A DNA stretch of 29,107 nucleotides from an uncultured Oscillospiraceae bacterium (GTDB lineage Bacteria > Bacillota > Clostridia > Oscillospirales > Ruminococcaceae): contig CAKTCT010000033.1 of the NCBI GenBank assembly GCA_934539585.1, positions 1 to 29,107 on the forward strand, in the 5' to 3' direction. A model generated the notes under the pieces. It was not told the origin of the DNA. It saw only the letters and a program-made list of their open reading frames with translations, and ran no database searches. The translations under genes were made by a program, and so were the position numbers. Numbering within the stretch: the stretch's first letter is position 1; each line of letters opens with the position of its first letter. Below, piece after piece: positions 15,835-23,591 of this stretch.

Positions 15835-15864
15835 TTTCTTTTTTCAAAAAAGGTGTGGTATACT
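15835..15864 (+). promoter_or_regulatory. Promoter of the TetR gene
   Basis: TATACT (15859-15864) is preceded by TGTGG, an extended -10. The -35 is weak (TTTCTT at 15835-15840, 18-base spacer). It diverges from the oxidoreductase promoter about 70 bases away. Confidence 0.6.
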
Positions 15865-15895
15865 GAATTGAATTGCCGAAAAGGAGCTGTTGCAT

Positions 15896-16477
15896 GTGCC
15901 GTCCTTCACCCGAAAGGCCATCATCGAGTCGTTTCTGAAGCTGCTGAACCAGAAGCCCCTGAACCAGATTACCGTCAAGGACATTGTGGAGGACTGCGGC
16001 ATCAACCGCAACTCCTTCTATTACCATTTCGAGGACCTGCCCACCCTGGTGGAGACCATCGTCCGGGAGGACGCCGACCGGATCATCGCCGAGCACGCCG
16101 CCGCCACCTCCCTGGAGGAGTGCCTGGACATCGCCCTGGATTTCGCCATGAAGAACAAGAAGGCGGTGCTCCACATCCAGAATTCCGCCAGCTCCGCCAC
16201 GTACATGCAGTATCTGGACCGGGTATCCTCCCATGTGGTGGAGGAGTACATCGACACCGTGCTGGCAGACGTTCCGGCCAAGGAGGAAGACAAGGCGCTG
16301 CTGGTCCACTACTATAAGTGCGAGTTTATGGGCCAGATTCAGGACTGGCTCAACAGCGGCATGAAGTACGACATCCGGGGGCAGTTCCACCGGCTGTGCC
16401 AGCTTTTTGAAGGGGCCGCCCAGACGGCCTTCCGCCGTTCCGCCGGGCTGGAGCCCATGGCGGATTCAGACAAATGA
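15896..16477 (+). CDS. TetR/AcrR-family regulator
   Basis: 193-residue one-domain-plus-sensor repressor. The N-terminal helix-turn-helix is ITVKDIVEDCGINRNSFYYHFEDLPTLVE, a clear TetR signature; the remaining 140 residues are the helical ligand-binding part, with no assignable ligand. I chose the GTG at 15896 because the AAGGAG site at 15881-15886 is 9 bases away; a TTG at 15890 is in frame but only 3 bases from that site. An ATG at 15894 is out of frame. It is followed by its own terminator and then by the DUF308-MMPL-heptad operon, which it probably controls, as TetR proteins commonly repress adjacent MMPL/RND exporters. Confidence 0.9.
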   Translation: MPSFTRKAIIESFLKLLNQKPLNQITVKDIVEDCGINRNSFYYHFEDLPTLVETIVREDADRIIAEHAAATSLEECLDIALDFAMKNKKAVLHIQNSASSATYMQYLDRVSSHVVEEYIDTVLADVPAKEEDKALLVHYYKCEFMGQIQDWLNSGMKYDIRGQFHRLCQLFEGAAQTAFRRSAGLEPMADSDK

Positions 16478-16508
16478 CCCTGTGTGCCTAAAAATCAGAT
16501 AAACCCCA

Positions 16509-16541
16509 TCCCGTGCCCATTTTTTCGGCACGGGATTTTTG
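16509..16541 (+). terminator. Terminator after the TetR gene
   Basis: ATCCCGTGCC (16509-16518) pairs perfectly with GGCACGGGAT (16528-16537) around a T-rich 9-base loop, followed by TTTTGCTG. Confidence 0.85.
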
Positions 16542-16571
16542 CTGTCTATACCGTTTTTTCCGCAGAGGGGA

Positions 16572-16577
16572 TATAAT
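16572..16577 (+). promoter_or_regulatory. Candidate -10 of the DUF308-MMPL operon
   Basis: A perfect TATAAT lies 34 bases before the ATG of the DUF308 gene. No good -35 is seen at 16-19 bases upstream, so this may be a weak or activator/repressor-dependent promoter, in keeping with TetR control. Confidence 0.5.
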
Positions 16578-16610
16578 AACTTACGAAAGAAACGGAAAGG
16601 AAGCGAACCT

Positions 16611-17225
16611 ATGCGTTCAGAAAAACCGGCCTCCATTCGATGCATCCAGACGGCCAAGGCGGGATACCTGGCGGTGTCCGCGGCGTTGTGCGTGCTGGGC
16701 GTGGTGCTGATCCTGTTCCCGGGGATTTCCGCAAAGGCGCTGTGCTACATTTTGGGCGGCGTTATGGCGGTTTACGGCATCGTCAAGATGGTAGGCTACT
16801 TCTCAAGGGATTTGTACCGGCTGGCCTTCCAGTACGACCTGGCCTCCGGGGCGCTGATCACGGCTCTGGGAATTATCATGCTGCTGATTCCCGACGGGGT
16901 GATTTCCGTGACCCACACGGTCATCGGCATCCTGATCCTGGCGGACGGATTGTTCAAAATCCAGATTGCCATTGACGCCAAGCGCTTCGGCGTAAGGAAA
17001 TGGTGGCTCATCACCGCCTGCGCCATTCTCACCGGGATTCTGGGGCTGCTGCTGATCCTCCATCCCTTTGCGGGGGCCCAGGCTGCAGTGATCCTGCTGG
17101 GCGTGGGGCTGCTGGCCGAGGGAATCCTCAGCTTCAGCGTGGCCCTCTGCGCCGTGAAGATCGTCCGCCATCAGCAGCCGGACGTCATCGAGGTTTCCTA
17201 CACCGAGCATAAGGGGGACTGCTGA
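16611..17225 (+). CDS. DUF308/HdeD-like membrane protein
   Basis: 204-residue polytopic membrane protein with about six hydrophobic segments (roughly 16-35, 38-57, 72-90, 95-112, 124-142 and 148-170), arranged as paired hairpins rich in Gly/Leu/Ile as in the HdeD/DUF308 family. E. coli HdeD has been linked to acid resistance; the role in Clostridia is not defined. The frame is open upstream to 16539, but the ATG at 16611 has a GGAAAGGA site, and the longer version would start inside the promoter. It ends 3 bases before the MMPL gene and is the first gene of the operon. A helper or membrane-stress role for the exporter is an inference from context. Confidence 0.83.
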   Translation: MRSEKPASIRCIQTAKAGYLAVSAALCVLGVVLILFPGISAKALCYILGGVMAVYGIVKMVGYFSRDLYRLAFQYDLASGALITALGIIMLLIPDGVISVTHTVIGILILADGLFKIQIAIDAKRFGVRKWWLITACAILTGILGLLLILHPFAGAQAAVILLGVGLLAEGILSFSVALCAVKIVRHQQPDVIEVSYTEHKGDC

Positions 17226-17228
17226 ACC

Positions 17229-19313
17229 ATGAAATTCGGAAAATTCGTCGTCAAGTTCCGGGTGCCCATCCTGATTATCGCCCTGATCCTGCTGATTCCG
17301 TCGGTGTTCGGGATGCTGGGGACCCGCATCAACTACGACATGCTCAACTACCTCCCCGAGGACATGGACACGGTCATCGGGCAGAACGAGCTGCTGGAGG
17401 ACTTCAACAAAGGCGCCTTCTCCTTCGTCATTGTGGAGGACATGGAGCCCAAGGACGTCTCCGCTCTGAAGGAGAAGATCGAGCAGGTGGACCACGTGGA
17501 TACCGTCCTGTGGTACGACAGCTTCGCCGACGTCTCCATCCCCATGGAGATGCTGCCGGATAAACTCTACGACGCCTTCAATAACGGAAACGCCACCATG
17601 ATGGCCATCTTCTTCGACACCTCCACCTCCTCCGACGACACCATGGACGCCATTCGGGAGATCCGGTCCATTGCCGGAAAGCAGTGCTTCGTCTCCGGCA
17701 TGTCGGCTCTGGTCACGGACCTGAAGGACCTCTGCGAGAAGGAAGAACCCATTTACGTGACGCTGGCGGTGGTCCTGGCCTGCGCCGCCATGATGATTTT
17801 CCTAGACGGCTGGCTGGTGCCCTTCGTTTTCCTGGCCAGCATCGGGATGTCCATCCTCCTGAATCTGGGCACCAACTATTTTATGGGGGAGATTTCCTAC
17901 ATAACCAAGGCCCTGGCCGCCGTTTTGCAGCTGGCCGTGACCATGGACTACTCCATCTTCCTCTGGCACAGCTACAATGAGAAGCGGGAGCAGATTTCCG
18001 ACCGCAAGGAGGCCATGGCCGCCGCCATCGGCGAGACCCTGACCTCGGTGGTGGGAAGCTCCATCACCACCATTGCGGGCTTTATCGCCCTGTGCTTCAT
18101 GTCCTTCACCCTGGGCCTGGATCTGGGCATCGTCATGGCCAAGGGCGTGCTGCTGGGCGTGCTGGGCTGCGTCACCGTGCTGCCCGCCATGATCCTGCTG
18201 CTGGATAAGCCCTTGCAGAAGACCCGGCATCGCTCCCTGATCCCCAATATGGAGAAGTTCTCCAAGGGCGTGGTGAAGATTTTCCCGGCGTTCCTGGCGG
18301 TGTTCGTGGCGCTGGTGATCCCCTTCTACTACGGATACAGCAAGACCAACGACGAGGTCTACTACGATATGGGCGAGTGTCTGCCCCAGGATATCGATTA
18401 CGTCATTGCAAACTCCAAATTGAGCGAGGACTTTGACATCGCCTCCACCCACATGCTTCTGGTGGACGCCGACTTTCCCACTTCGGAGGTCCGGGCCATG
18501 ATCGGCGAGATGGAGGATGTGGAGGGCGTCAAGTACGTCCTGGGCCTGGAATCCGTGGTCGGCTCCCTGGTCCCGGAGGAGATTCTGCCGGATTCCGTCC
18601 GCAGCGTCCTGAAAAGCGACAAGTGGGAGCTGCTCCTCATCAACTCGGAATACCGGGTGGCCAGCGACGCGGTCAACGCCCAGCTGGACTCCTTAAATGC
18701 CATTCTGAAGGACCATGACCCCGGCGGGATGCTCATCGGCGAGGCTCCCTGCATGAAGGACATGATCGAGACCACCAACCACGACTTCCAGGTGGTGAAC
18801 CTGGTCTCCATCATCTCCATCTTCCTCATCATCGCCGTGGTGGAAAAGAGCATCACGCTGCCCTTCATCCTGGTGGCGGTCATTGAGCTGGCCATCTTCA
18901 TCAATCTGGGGCTGCCCCACTTCTTAGGACAGTCGCTGCCCTTTATCGCCCCCATCTGCATCAGCACCATCCAGCTGGGCGCAACGGTGGACTACGCCAT
19001 CCTCATGACCACCCGGTATAAGGCCGAGCGCCAGGCCGGGCAAGACAAACGGGCGGCGGTTTCCATCGCTCTGTCCACCTCCATTCCGTCCATTATCGTC
19101 AGCGCCATGGGGCTCTTTGCAGCCACCTTCGGCGTGGCCATCTACTCGGACATCGACATCATCCGCTCCATGTGCATGCTCATGGCCCGGGGCGCAATCG
19201 TCAGCATGTTCTGCGTCATTCTGATTCTGCCGGCGATGCTGATGCTTTTTGACAAGGTCATTTCGGTCACGACTTGGGGCTTCCGTTCCAAGAAATCCAA
19301 CCAGGAGGGATAA
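17229..19313 (+). CDS. MMPL/RND-family transporter
   Basis: 694-residue inner-membrane transporter with the duplicated RND plan: one membrane helix (about 11-30), an extracytoplasmic domain, five clustered helices, then a repeat of the same layout. The paired family motifs are TMDYSIFLWHSYNEKRE (D240) and TVDYAILMTTRYKAER (D588), with the Asp-Tyr pairs expected for proton-relay residues in MmpL3-like proteins. The size is typical of the short bacterial MMPL proteins rather than of three-component AcrB pumps (about 1,050). Substrate unknown; lipids or hydrophobic drugs are usual. It is 3 bases after the DUF308 gene and 3 bases before the heptad-repeat gene, so tightly coupled. Confidence 0.93.
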   Translation: MKFGKFVVKFRVPILIIALILLIPSVFGMLGTRINYDMLNYLPEDMDTVIGQNELLEDFNKGAFSFVIVEDMEPKDVSALKEKIEQVDHVDTVLWYDSFADVSIPMEMLPDKLYDAFNNGNATMMAIFFDTSTSSDDTMDAIREIRSIAGKQCFVSGMSALVTDLKDLCEKEEPIYVTLAVVLACAAMMIFLDGWLVPFVFLASIGMSILLNLGTNYFMGEISYITKALAAVLQLAVTMDYSIFLWHSYNEKREQISDRKEAMAAAIGETLTSVVGSSITTIAGFIALCFMSFTLGLDLGIVMAKGVLLGVLGCVTVLPAMILLLDKPLQKTRHRSLIPNMEKFSKGVVKIFPAFLAVFVALVIPFYYGYSKTNDEVYYDMGECLPQDIDYVIANSKLSEDFDIASTHMLLVDADFPTSEVRAMIGEMEDVEGVKYVLGLESVVGSLVPEEILPDSVRSVLKSDKWELLLINSEYRVASDAVNAQLDSLNAILKDHDPGGMLIGEAPCMKDMIETTNHDFQVVNLVSIISIFLIIAVVEKSITLPFILVAVIELAIFINLGLPHFLGQSLPFIAPICISTIQLGATVDYAILMTTRYKAERQAGQDKRAAVSIALSTSIPSIIVSAMGLFAATFGVAIYSDIDIIRSMCMLMARGAIVSMFCVILILPAMLMLFDKVISVTTWGFRSKKSNQEG

Positions 19314-19316
19314 CTC

Positions 19317-21452
19317 ATGAAAGACAGCAAGAAAATCGGCCTGCGCATCGCATCCCTGACCCTGTGCCTGGCCATTGCCTGCGGCGGTAGCATCGCCGTG
19401 GTCCGGGCTTCCGGGGAAAATACAGAGTCCGGCAGCACCTCCGCTTCCAGTGAATCCAGCGCGGCCTCTGCCGCGGCTACGGCGGCTTCCGGCGACGGCA
19501 GCGCCTATAAAGAAGAAACGGTTTACGTCCTGGCCGGGGCCGATGGCTCCGCCCAGAAGATTATCGTCAGCGACTGGCTGAAAAATTCCGGCGGGGAGGC
19601 ATCCCTCAACGACCGGACGGATTTAAGCGACGTCTCCTGCGTCAAGGGGGACACCGCCTACACCCTGGGCAGCGACGGGGCCCGGGTCTGGGAGGCCCAG
19701 AGCGGCGACGTTTACTACCAGGGCACCTCCGACAAGGAGCTGCCGGTCAGCGTCACCGTCCGCTACACCCTGGACGGCCAGCCCATCTCCGCCGAGGAAC
19801 TGGCGGGAAAGAGCGGGAAAGTCACCATCCGCTATGAATACACAAACAACCTCACCGCCCAGGTGGAGATCAACGGCAAGACCGAGACGGTCCACGTGCC
19901 CTTCGCCGTGCTCACCGGGATGATCCTGGATAACGACCACTTCCGGAACATCGAAGTCTCCAACGGCAAGCTCATCAACGACGGCGACCACACCGTAGTG
20001 GCCGGGCTGGCGCTGCCCGGGCTCTCCGACGACCTGAAACTGGAAAAAGAGAAGCTGGAGCTTCCCGAATACGTGGAGATCACCGCCGATGCGGAAGATT
20101 TCACCCTGTCCAACACCGTGACCCTGGCTTCGTGCAGCCTGTTCGGGGAGATGGAACTGGACGATGAGGACGCCCTCAGCGCCGTTACCGACGCTCTGGA
20201 CCAGCTCACCGACGCCATGGACCAGCTGATGGACGGTTCCTCCGCCCTTTACGACGGCCTGAACACCTTGCTGGAGAAATCCGGGGAGCTGATCTCCGGC
20301 ATCGACCAGCTGGCGGCGGGCTCCAAGGAGCTGGCCGACGGCGCGGCGGCCCTCCAGAGCGGGGCTTCCACCCTGGCTGACGGCGCGTCCACGCTGAAAT
20401 CCGGCACGGCGGAGCTGAAATCCGGCCTGAACACCCTGACCGCCAACAACGGCACCCTCAATGCCGGTGCCAAGCAGGTCTTTGACTCCCTGCTGGCCAT
20501 GGCCAACACCCAGCTGAAATCCGCCGGCCTCACCGTTCCCACCCTGACCATCGAAAACTACGGCCAGGTCCTGGACGGCGTGCTGGCCAACCTGGACGCC
20601 AAGACCATCCGGCAGCTGGCCTATAATACCGCCCTGGAAAAAGTCACCGCCGCCGTCAACGCCCAGAAGGATCTGGTTCGGGCCGGCGTGACCCAGGAGG
20701 TTCAGAAGCAGGTCCTGGAAGGGGTCCTGGCCCAGTCCGGACTGGGGATGAACACCGAGCAGTACCAGGCCGCCGTGGCCGCCGGACAGGTCCCGGCAGA
20801 GGTCCAGGCCCAGATCAGCGGCACGGTGGACGCCATGATGCAGAGCGCGGACATCCAGGCCAAGATCGACGCGGCCACCGCGGATCAGGTGAACAAGCTC
20901 ATCGACCAGAACATGAACTCTGACGAGGTCCAGGCCCAGATCGACAGCGCGGTGAACAGCACGGCCTCCGGGAGCAGCAGCATCAAGGCCCTGAAAGCCC
21001 AGCTGGACAGCTACAATCAGTTCTATCAGGGGCTGCAGACCTACACCGACGGAGTGGCCTCCGCTGCCGCCGGAGCCTCCAGGCTGGACGCCGGGGCCGG
21101 TTCCCTCAAGGACGGCGCGGACCAGCTGAGCACCGGCGCAGGCTCCCTGAAATCCGGCGCGGACGCCCTGGCCAGCGGCATCGGCTCCCTGAAAGAGGGC
21201 AGCGGCGCCCTGGTGGACGGCGTGACCCAGCTCCGGGACGGCGCTATGCAGCTCTCTGACGGCCTGAAGGAGTTCAACGAGCAGGGCGTCCAGAAGCTGA
21301 CCGGCGCGGTCAGCGGCGACCTGGAGGGCCTGGCGGACCGGCTCAAAGCCATGCGGGACGCGGCGGCCTCCTACCAGAGCTACGGCGGCATCGCCGACGG
21401 CATGGACGGCCAGGTGAAGTTCATCTACCGCACGGCGGCCATTGAGAAGTAA
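19317..21452 (+). CDS. Secreted heptad-repeat protein partnered with MMPL
   Basis: 711-residue exported protein. A signal peptide (about 1-32) is followed by a Ser/Ala-rich linker (35-62), a beta-rich region (66-275), and two blocks of xxxLxxG heptads at about 284-390 and 580-657 (units such as LADGAAALQSGASTLADGAS). These repeats match the X-X-X-Leu-X-X-Gly type seen in YhgE/Pip proteins and predict long helical coiled structures. Between them is a Gln/Ala-rich helical region (390-575). Unlike YhgE, no C-terminal membrane helices are visible; the protein ends in FIYRTAAIEK. Its 3-base spacing from the MMPL gene suggests an extracytoplasmic partner of the transporter, perhaps spanning part of the envelope; that role is inferred. 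Confidence 0.8.
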   Translation: MKDSKKIGLRIASLTLCLAIACGGSIAVVRASGENTESGSTSASSESSAASAAATAASGDGSAYKEETVYVLAGADGSAQKIIVSDWLKNSGGEASLNDRTDLSDVSCVKGDTAYTLGSDGARVWEAQSGDVYYQGTSDKELPVSVTVRYTLDGQPISAEELAGKSGKVTIRYEYTNNLTAQVEINGKTETVHVPFAVLTGMILDNDHFRNIEVSNGKLINDGDHTVVAGLALPGLSDDLKLEKEKLELPEYVEITADAEDFTLSNTVTLASCSLFGEMELDDEDALSAVTDALDQLTDAMDQLMDGSSALYDGLNTLLEKSGELISGIDQLAAGSKELADGAAALQSGASTLADGASTLKSGTAELKSGLNTLTANNGTLNAGAKQVFDSLLAMANTQLKSAGLTVPTLTIENYGQVLDGVLANLDAKTIRQLAYNTALEKVTAAVNAQKDLVRAGVTQEVQKQVLEGVLAQSGLGMNTEQYQAAVAAGQVPAEVQAQISGTVDAMMQSADIQAKIDAATADQVNKLIDQNMNSDEVQAQIDSAVNSTASGSSSIKALKAQLDSYNQFYQGLQTYTDGVASAAAGASRLDAGAGSLKDGADQLSTGAGSLKSGADALASGIGSLKEGSGALVDGVTQLRDGAMQLSDGLKEFNEQGVQKLTGAVSGDLEGLADRLKAMRDAAASYQSYGGIADGMDGQVKFIYRTAAIEK

Positions 21453-21462
21453 ATCCCAGAAG

Positions 21463-21511
21463 AACACCCCCGGCAAGGCGCATGGAAAGCGTCGGGCCGG
21501 GGGTGTTTTTT
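21463..21511 (+). terminator. Terminator of the MMPL operon
   Basis: AACACCCCCGGC (21463-21474) pairs with GCCGGGGGTGTT (21496-21507), a 12-bp stem with an inner GC-rich stem, followed by a TTTTTT run. Confidence 0.9.
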
Positions 21512-21525
21512 GTCGAAAACGTCCT

Positions 21526-21554
21526 TTGAAAATCCGGAAAAACTGTGCTATAAT
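21526..21554 (+). promoter_or_regulatory. Extended -10 promoter of the CarD gene
   Basis: TTGAAA (21526-21531), 17-base spacer, TATAAT (21549-21554) preceded by TGTGC. The -35, spacing and -10 block are the same as for ddl. Confidence 0.85.
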
Positions 21555-21625
21555 GAGAATAGAACCTCCCGGAGCGTATAAACGCAGTCGGATATTACAA
21601 ATCGTTGTGAAATGGAGGAGATCGG

Positions 21626-22129
21626 ATGGGCTTGGAAGGCAGTACGGTGCTGTACGGAAGTCACGGCGTGTGCAGGGTCACAGGGACCGCGTCCCGGGAT
21701 TTTGGCGGGCGGGAGGCCCTCTATTATGTGCTGGAGCCGGTGTACGACGGCGGCGGGACCATCTTCGTGCCGGTGGACAACCCGGCGCTGTCCGCCAAAA
21801 TGCGCCGGGTCCTGACGGCGGAGGAGGTCCGGGCCATGATCCGGGAGATGCCGGAGGAGGAGCCCATCCCCCTGGGCGACACGGCCCGGCAGCGGGAGAT
21901 CAGCGGCGAAATCCTGCGCTCCGGGGACCGCAGGCGGCTGGTGCAGCTGATCAAGACCCTCCACGTCCGGCAGCAGGCCCGCCGGGAGCAGCGGAAAAAG
22001 CCCTGCGCCCAGGACGAACGGATCATGAAGGAGGCGGAAAAGCTCCTTTATGAGGAGTTCGCCTACGCCCTGAACATCCGCCGGGACCAGGTGCTGCCCT
22101 TTATCCTGCAGGAGCTGGGGGAAAGGTAA
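21626..22129 (+). CDS. CarD-family transcriptional regulator
   Basis: 167-residue protein of the CarD/CdnL/TRCF-RID family, which binds the RNA polymerase beta subunit and modulates promoter opening. The N-terminal Tudor-like RID is recognisable in GSTVLYGSHGVCRVTGTASRD, then YYVLEPVYDGGGTIFVPVDN (1-55). The C-terminal half (about 65-165) is helical and basic, with LIKTLHVRQQARREQRKKP and MKEAEKLLYEEFAYALNI, as in the DNA-contacting part of CdnL. Length is close to the usual 160-170. The ATG follows a GGAGG site (about 21614-21618) after a 60-base leader. It likely acts broadly on transcription, not only on its neighbour. Confidence 0.92.
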   Translation: MGLEGSTVLYGSHGVCRVTGTASRDFGGREALYYVLEPVYDGGGTIFVPVDNPALSAKMRRVLTAEEVRAMIREMPEEEPIPLGDTARQREISGEILRSGDRRRLVQLIKTLHVRQQARREQRKKPCAQDERIMKEAEKLLYEEFAYALNIRRDQVLPFILQELGER

Positions 22130-22197
22130 AAATCGTGCTCCTTTTGAAGAAAGGCGAAAGATGCCCTCGTTTCCTATAACGAAAGGGGAACGAGAAT

Positions 22198-22623
22198 ATG
22201 CGGAAAATCATTGGACTTGCAATGGCGGCGGCGCTGGCCCTTCTGGCGGCGGGCTGCGGGAGCAAACCGGCGGAGGATGCCTTTACCGTGGAGGTCCGCT
22301 GCGAGAGCCAGGGGGTCTACCAGCTCTATTACACCTACTACCTGGACGGGGAGTCCTGCGGAATGGGCGGCATGGCCGATCTGGACGGCAGAGAGCTGAC
22401 GGCGGAGACGGAACTGCGGCTGGAATTTTCCAAAGCCCGGCTGGACGGCCGGGAGGACATCCGCACCTTCGCCATCGACTTTTCGCCCTACGGGAAGGAT
22501 GACGTCCGGGAGATCGGCACCACCAACCGCCTGGAAATTCCGGCGGAGTACGGAAAGCGCTGGGTCGTCGTCTTTTCCGGGGACCGGGAGACGGGATACA
22601 CGGCGCAATTGCAGGAGGAATAA
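22198..22623 (+). CDS. Small lipoprotein of unknown function
   Basis: 141-residue predicted lipoprotein: residues 1-19 are a signal peptide ending in the lipobox LAAGC. I do not recognise a family for the mature part. It opens with VEVRCESQGVYQLYYTYYLDGE and looks mostly beta-structured, with a Gly/Met-rich loop (CGMGGMADLDG) and an acidic-basic pattern to the end (ETGYTAQLQEE). The spacing of 68 bases from the CarD gene, with no terminator or clear promoter between, suggests cotranscription. A GAAAGGGG ribosome site sits 9 bases before the ATG. It is followed by the shared terminator and then by the converging redox operon. Confidence 0.8.
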   Translation: MRKIIGLAMAAALALLAAGCGSKPAEDAFTVEVRCESQGVYQLYYTYYLDGESCGMGGMADLDGRELTAETELRLEFSKARLDGREDIRTFAIDFSPYGKDDVREIGTTNRLEIPAEYGKRWVVVFSGDRETGYTAQLQEE

Positions 22624-22627
22624 AAAA

Positions 22628-22671
22628 CCGGCCGGAACTGCCTTGACAGGCGGCTCCGGCCGGCGATTTTT
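22628..22671. terminator. Bidirectional terminator between lipoprotein and redox operon
   Basis: CCGGCCGGA (22628-22636) pairs with TCCGGCCGG (22655-22663). On the plus strand it is followed by CGATTTTT, and on the minus strand by TTTTTT, so it should stop transcription from both sides. It closes the eight-gene minus-strand operon. Confidence 0.9.
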
Positions 22672-22675
22672 GCGC

Positions 22676-22915
22676 TTATACGCGGGGAAGGACTTCGGTT
22701 TCGAAGAAGGACCTGGCCGTATCCGGCTTCACGGAAAACAGGGCGTCGTCCAGGGTCACGCAGACCCCTTGCTGACAGTTTCCGGTGCAGAAGGTGGCGG
22801 TCAGTTCAATTTTGTCCTCCAGGTGGTGGGCTGCGATGAGCTCCTGGAACTGATCCACGATCTCCTTGGAGCCTTTCAGGTGGCAGGAGCTGCCGATACA
22901 TACGGTGATTTTCAT
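22676..22915 (-). CDS. Thioredoxin-like 2Fe-2S ferredoxin (NuoE-type)
   Basis: 79-residue small iron-sulfur protein. Four cysteines are spaced C6-x4-C11 and C43-x3-C47 (VCIGSSCHLKG and TFCTGNCQQG), the pattern of thioredoxin-fold 2Fe-2S ferredoxins and of the NuoE/HndA subunit. It lacks the N-terminal helical domain of NuoE, so it is a stand-alone version. The ATG at 22915 is preceded by AGAGGAA; a longer frame upstream overlaps rex in another phase and is not credible. It is the last gene of the redox operon, 28 bases after rex. It may carry electrons to or from the upstream complex or bind it as a loose subunit; neither is shown. Confidence 0.88.
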   Translation of the reverse strand: MKITVCIGSSCHLKGSKEIVDQFQELIAAHHLEDKIELTATFCTGNCQQGVCVTLDDALFSVKPDTARSFFETEVLPRV

Positions 22916-22943
22916 AATGATTCCTCTTATTGTCAGATTGGCG

Positions 22944-23573
22944 TTACAGCTTTTCAGCCAGGCGCTTGGCCAGCACCGCAAGGGAGCCGGCAATGTCTTC
23001 GTTGCGGACCAGCACGTCCTCCGGGACGCTGAGGCGCACCGGCGCAAAATTCCAGATGGCCAGGACGCCGCTGCTGACCAGAATGTCGCAGACAGACTGG
23101 GCGTCCTCGGCGGGAACGGCCAGGATGCCCAGATGGATCTGCATCCGGCAGCAAAGGTCCGCCAGCTTTTCCAGAGGGAGCACCGGCTTGCCCGCAATGG
23201 TGGTCCCGGCGAGGTCGGGGTCCCGGTCGAAGGCGGCGGCGATCTCCAGGCCGTAATCGGAAAAGCCGCCGTAAGAAAGCAGCGAGCGGCCCAGATTCCC
23301 CGCCCCCACCAGGACCGCCGTGTCCACGTCGTGGTAGCCTAAGAAGCGCTCCAGGTCCGCAGTCAGGTCCCGGGTGACGTAGCCCACCTTGGGGCGGCCG
23401 CCGGAGCTGACCGACGCCAGGTCTTTCCGGACCTGGACATCGCCCAGCCGCAAGGCGTCGGCAATGGCGGTGGCGGAGATGTTCTCCGGGGTGTCGTCGG
23501 GAAGGGAGCGGAGGTAGTTGAGATAAAGGGGCAGGCGCTGCAGCGTCTGCGTCGATACAGATCGCTTTTCCAT
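22944..23573 (-). CDS. rex: Redox-sensing transcriptional repressor Rex
   Basis: 209-residue Rex protein, which releases DNA when NADH/NAD+ rises and thereby switches on NADH-consuming pathways. The N-terminal winged helix (about 8-80) contains ISATAIADALRLGDVQVRKDLASVSSGGRPKVGY, a strong Rex signature. The Rossmann NAD(H) domain has VLVGAGNLGRSL and then FDRDPDLAGTTIAG. Length matches the family (about 210). It sits inside the minus-strand redox operon rather than apart, so the operon may be self-regulated. A Rex operator would be expected upstream of the operon, beyond the right edge of the window; none was found here. Confidence 0.96.
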   Translation of the reverse strand: MEKRSVSTQTLQRLPLYLNYLRSLPDDTPENISATAIADALRLGDVQVRKDLASVSSGGRPKVGYVTRDLTADLERFLGYHDVDTAVLVGAGNLGRSLLSYGGFSDYGLEIAAAFDRDPDLAGTTIAGKPVLPLEKLADLCCRMQIHLGILAVPAEDAQSVCDILVSSGVLAIWNFAPVRLSVPEDVLVRNEDIAGSLAVLAKRLAEKL

Positions 23574-23591
23574 GCTTTCCCCCTGTCTGGA

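Noticed and set aside
15890..15895. TTG start of the TetR gene at 15890, or ATG at 15894
   Set aside because: The TTG is 3 bases from the AAGGAG site, which is too close, and the ATG is in another frame. GTG at 15896 is better placed.
19623..21476. 617-residue open frame antisense to the heptad-repeat gene
   Set aside because: The sense gene has a signal peptide, heptads and 3-base operon spacing; the antisense product is a low-complexity shadow.
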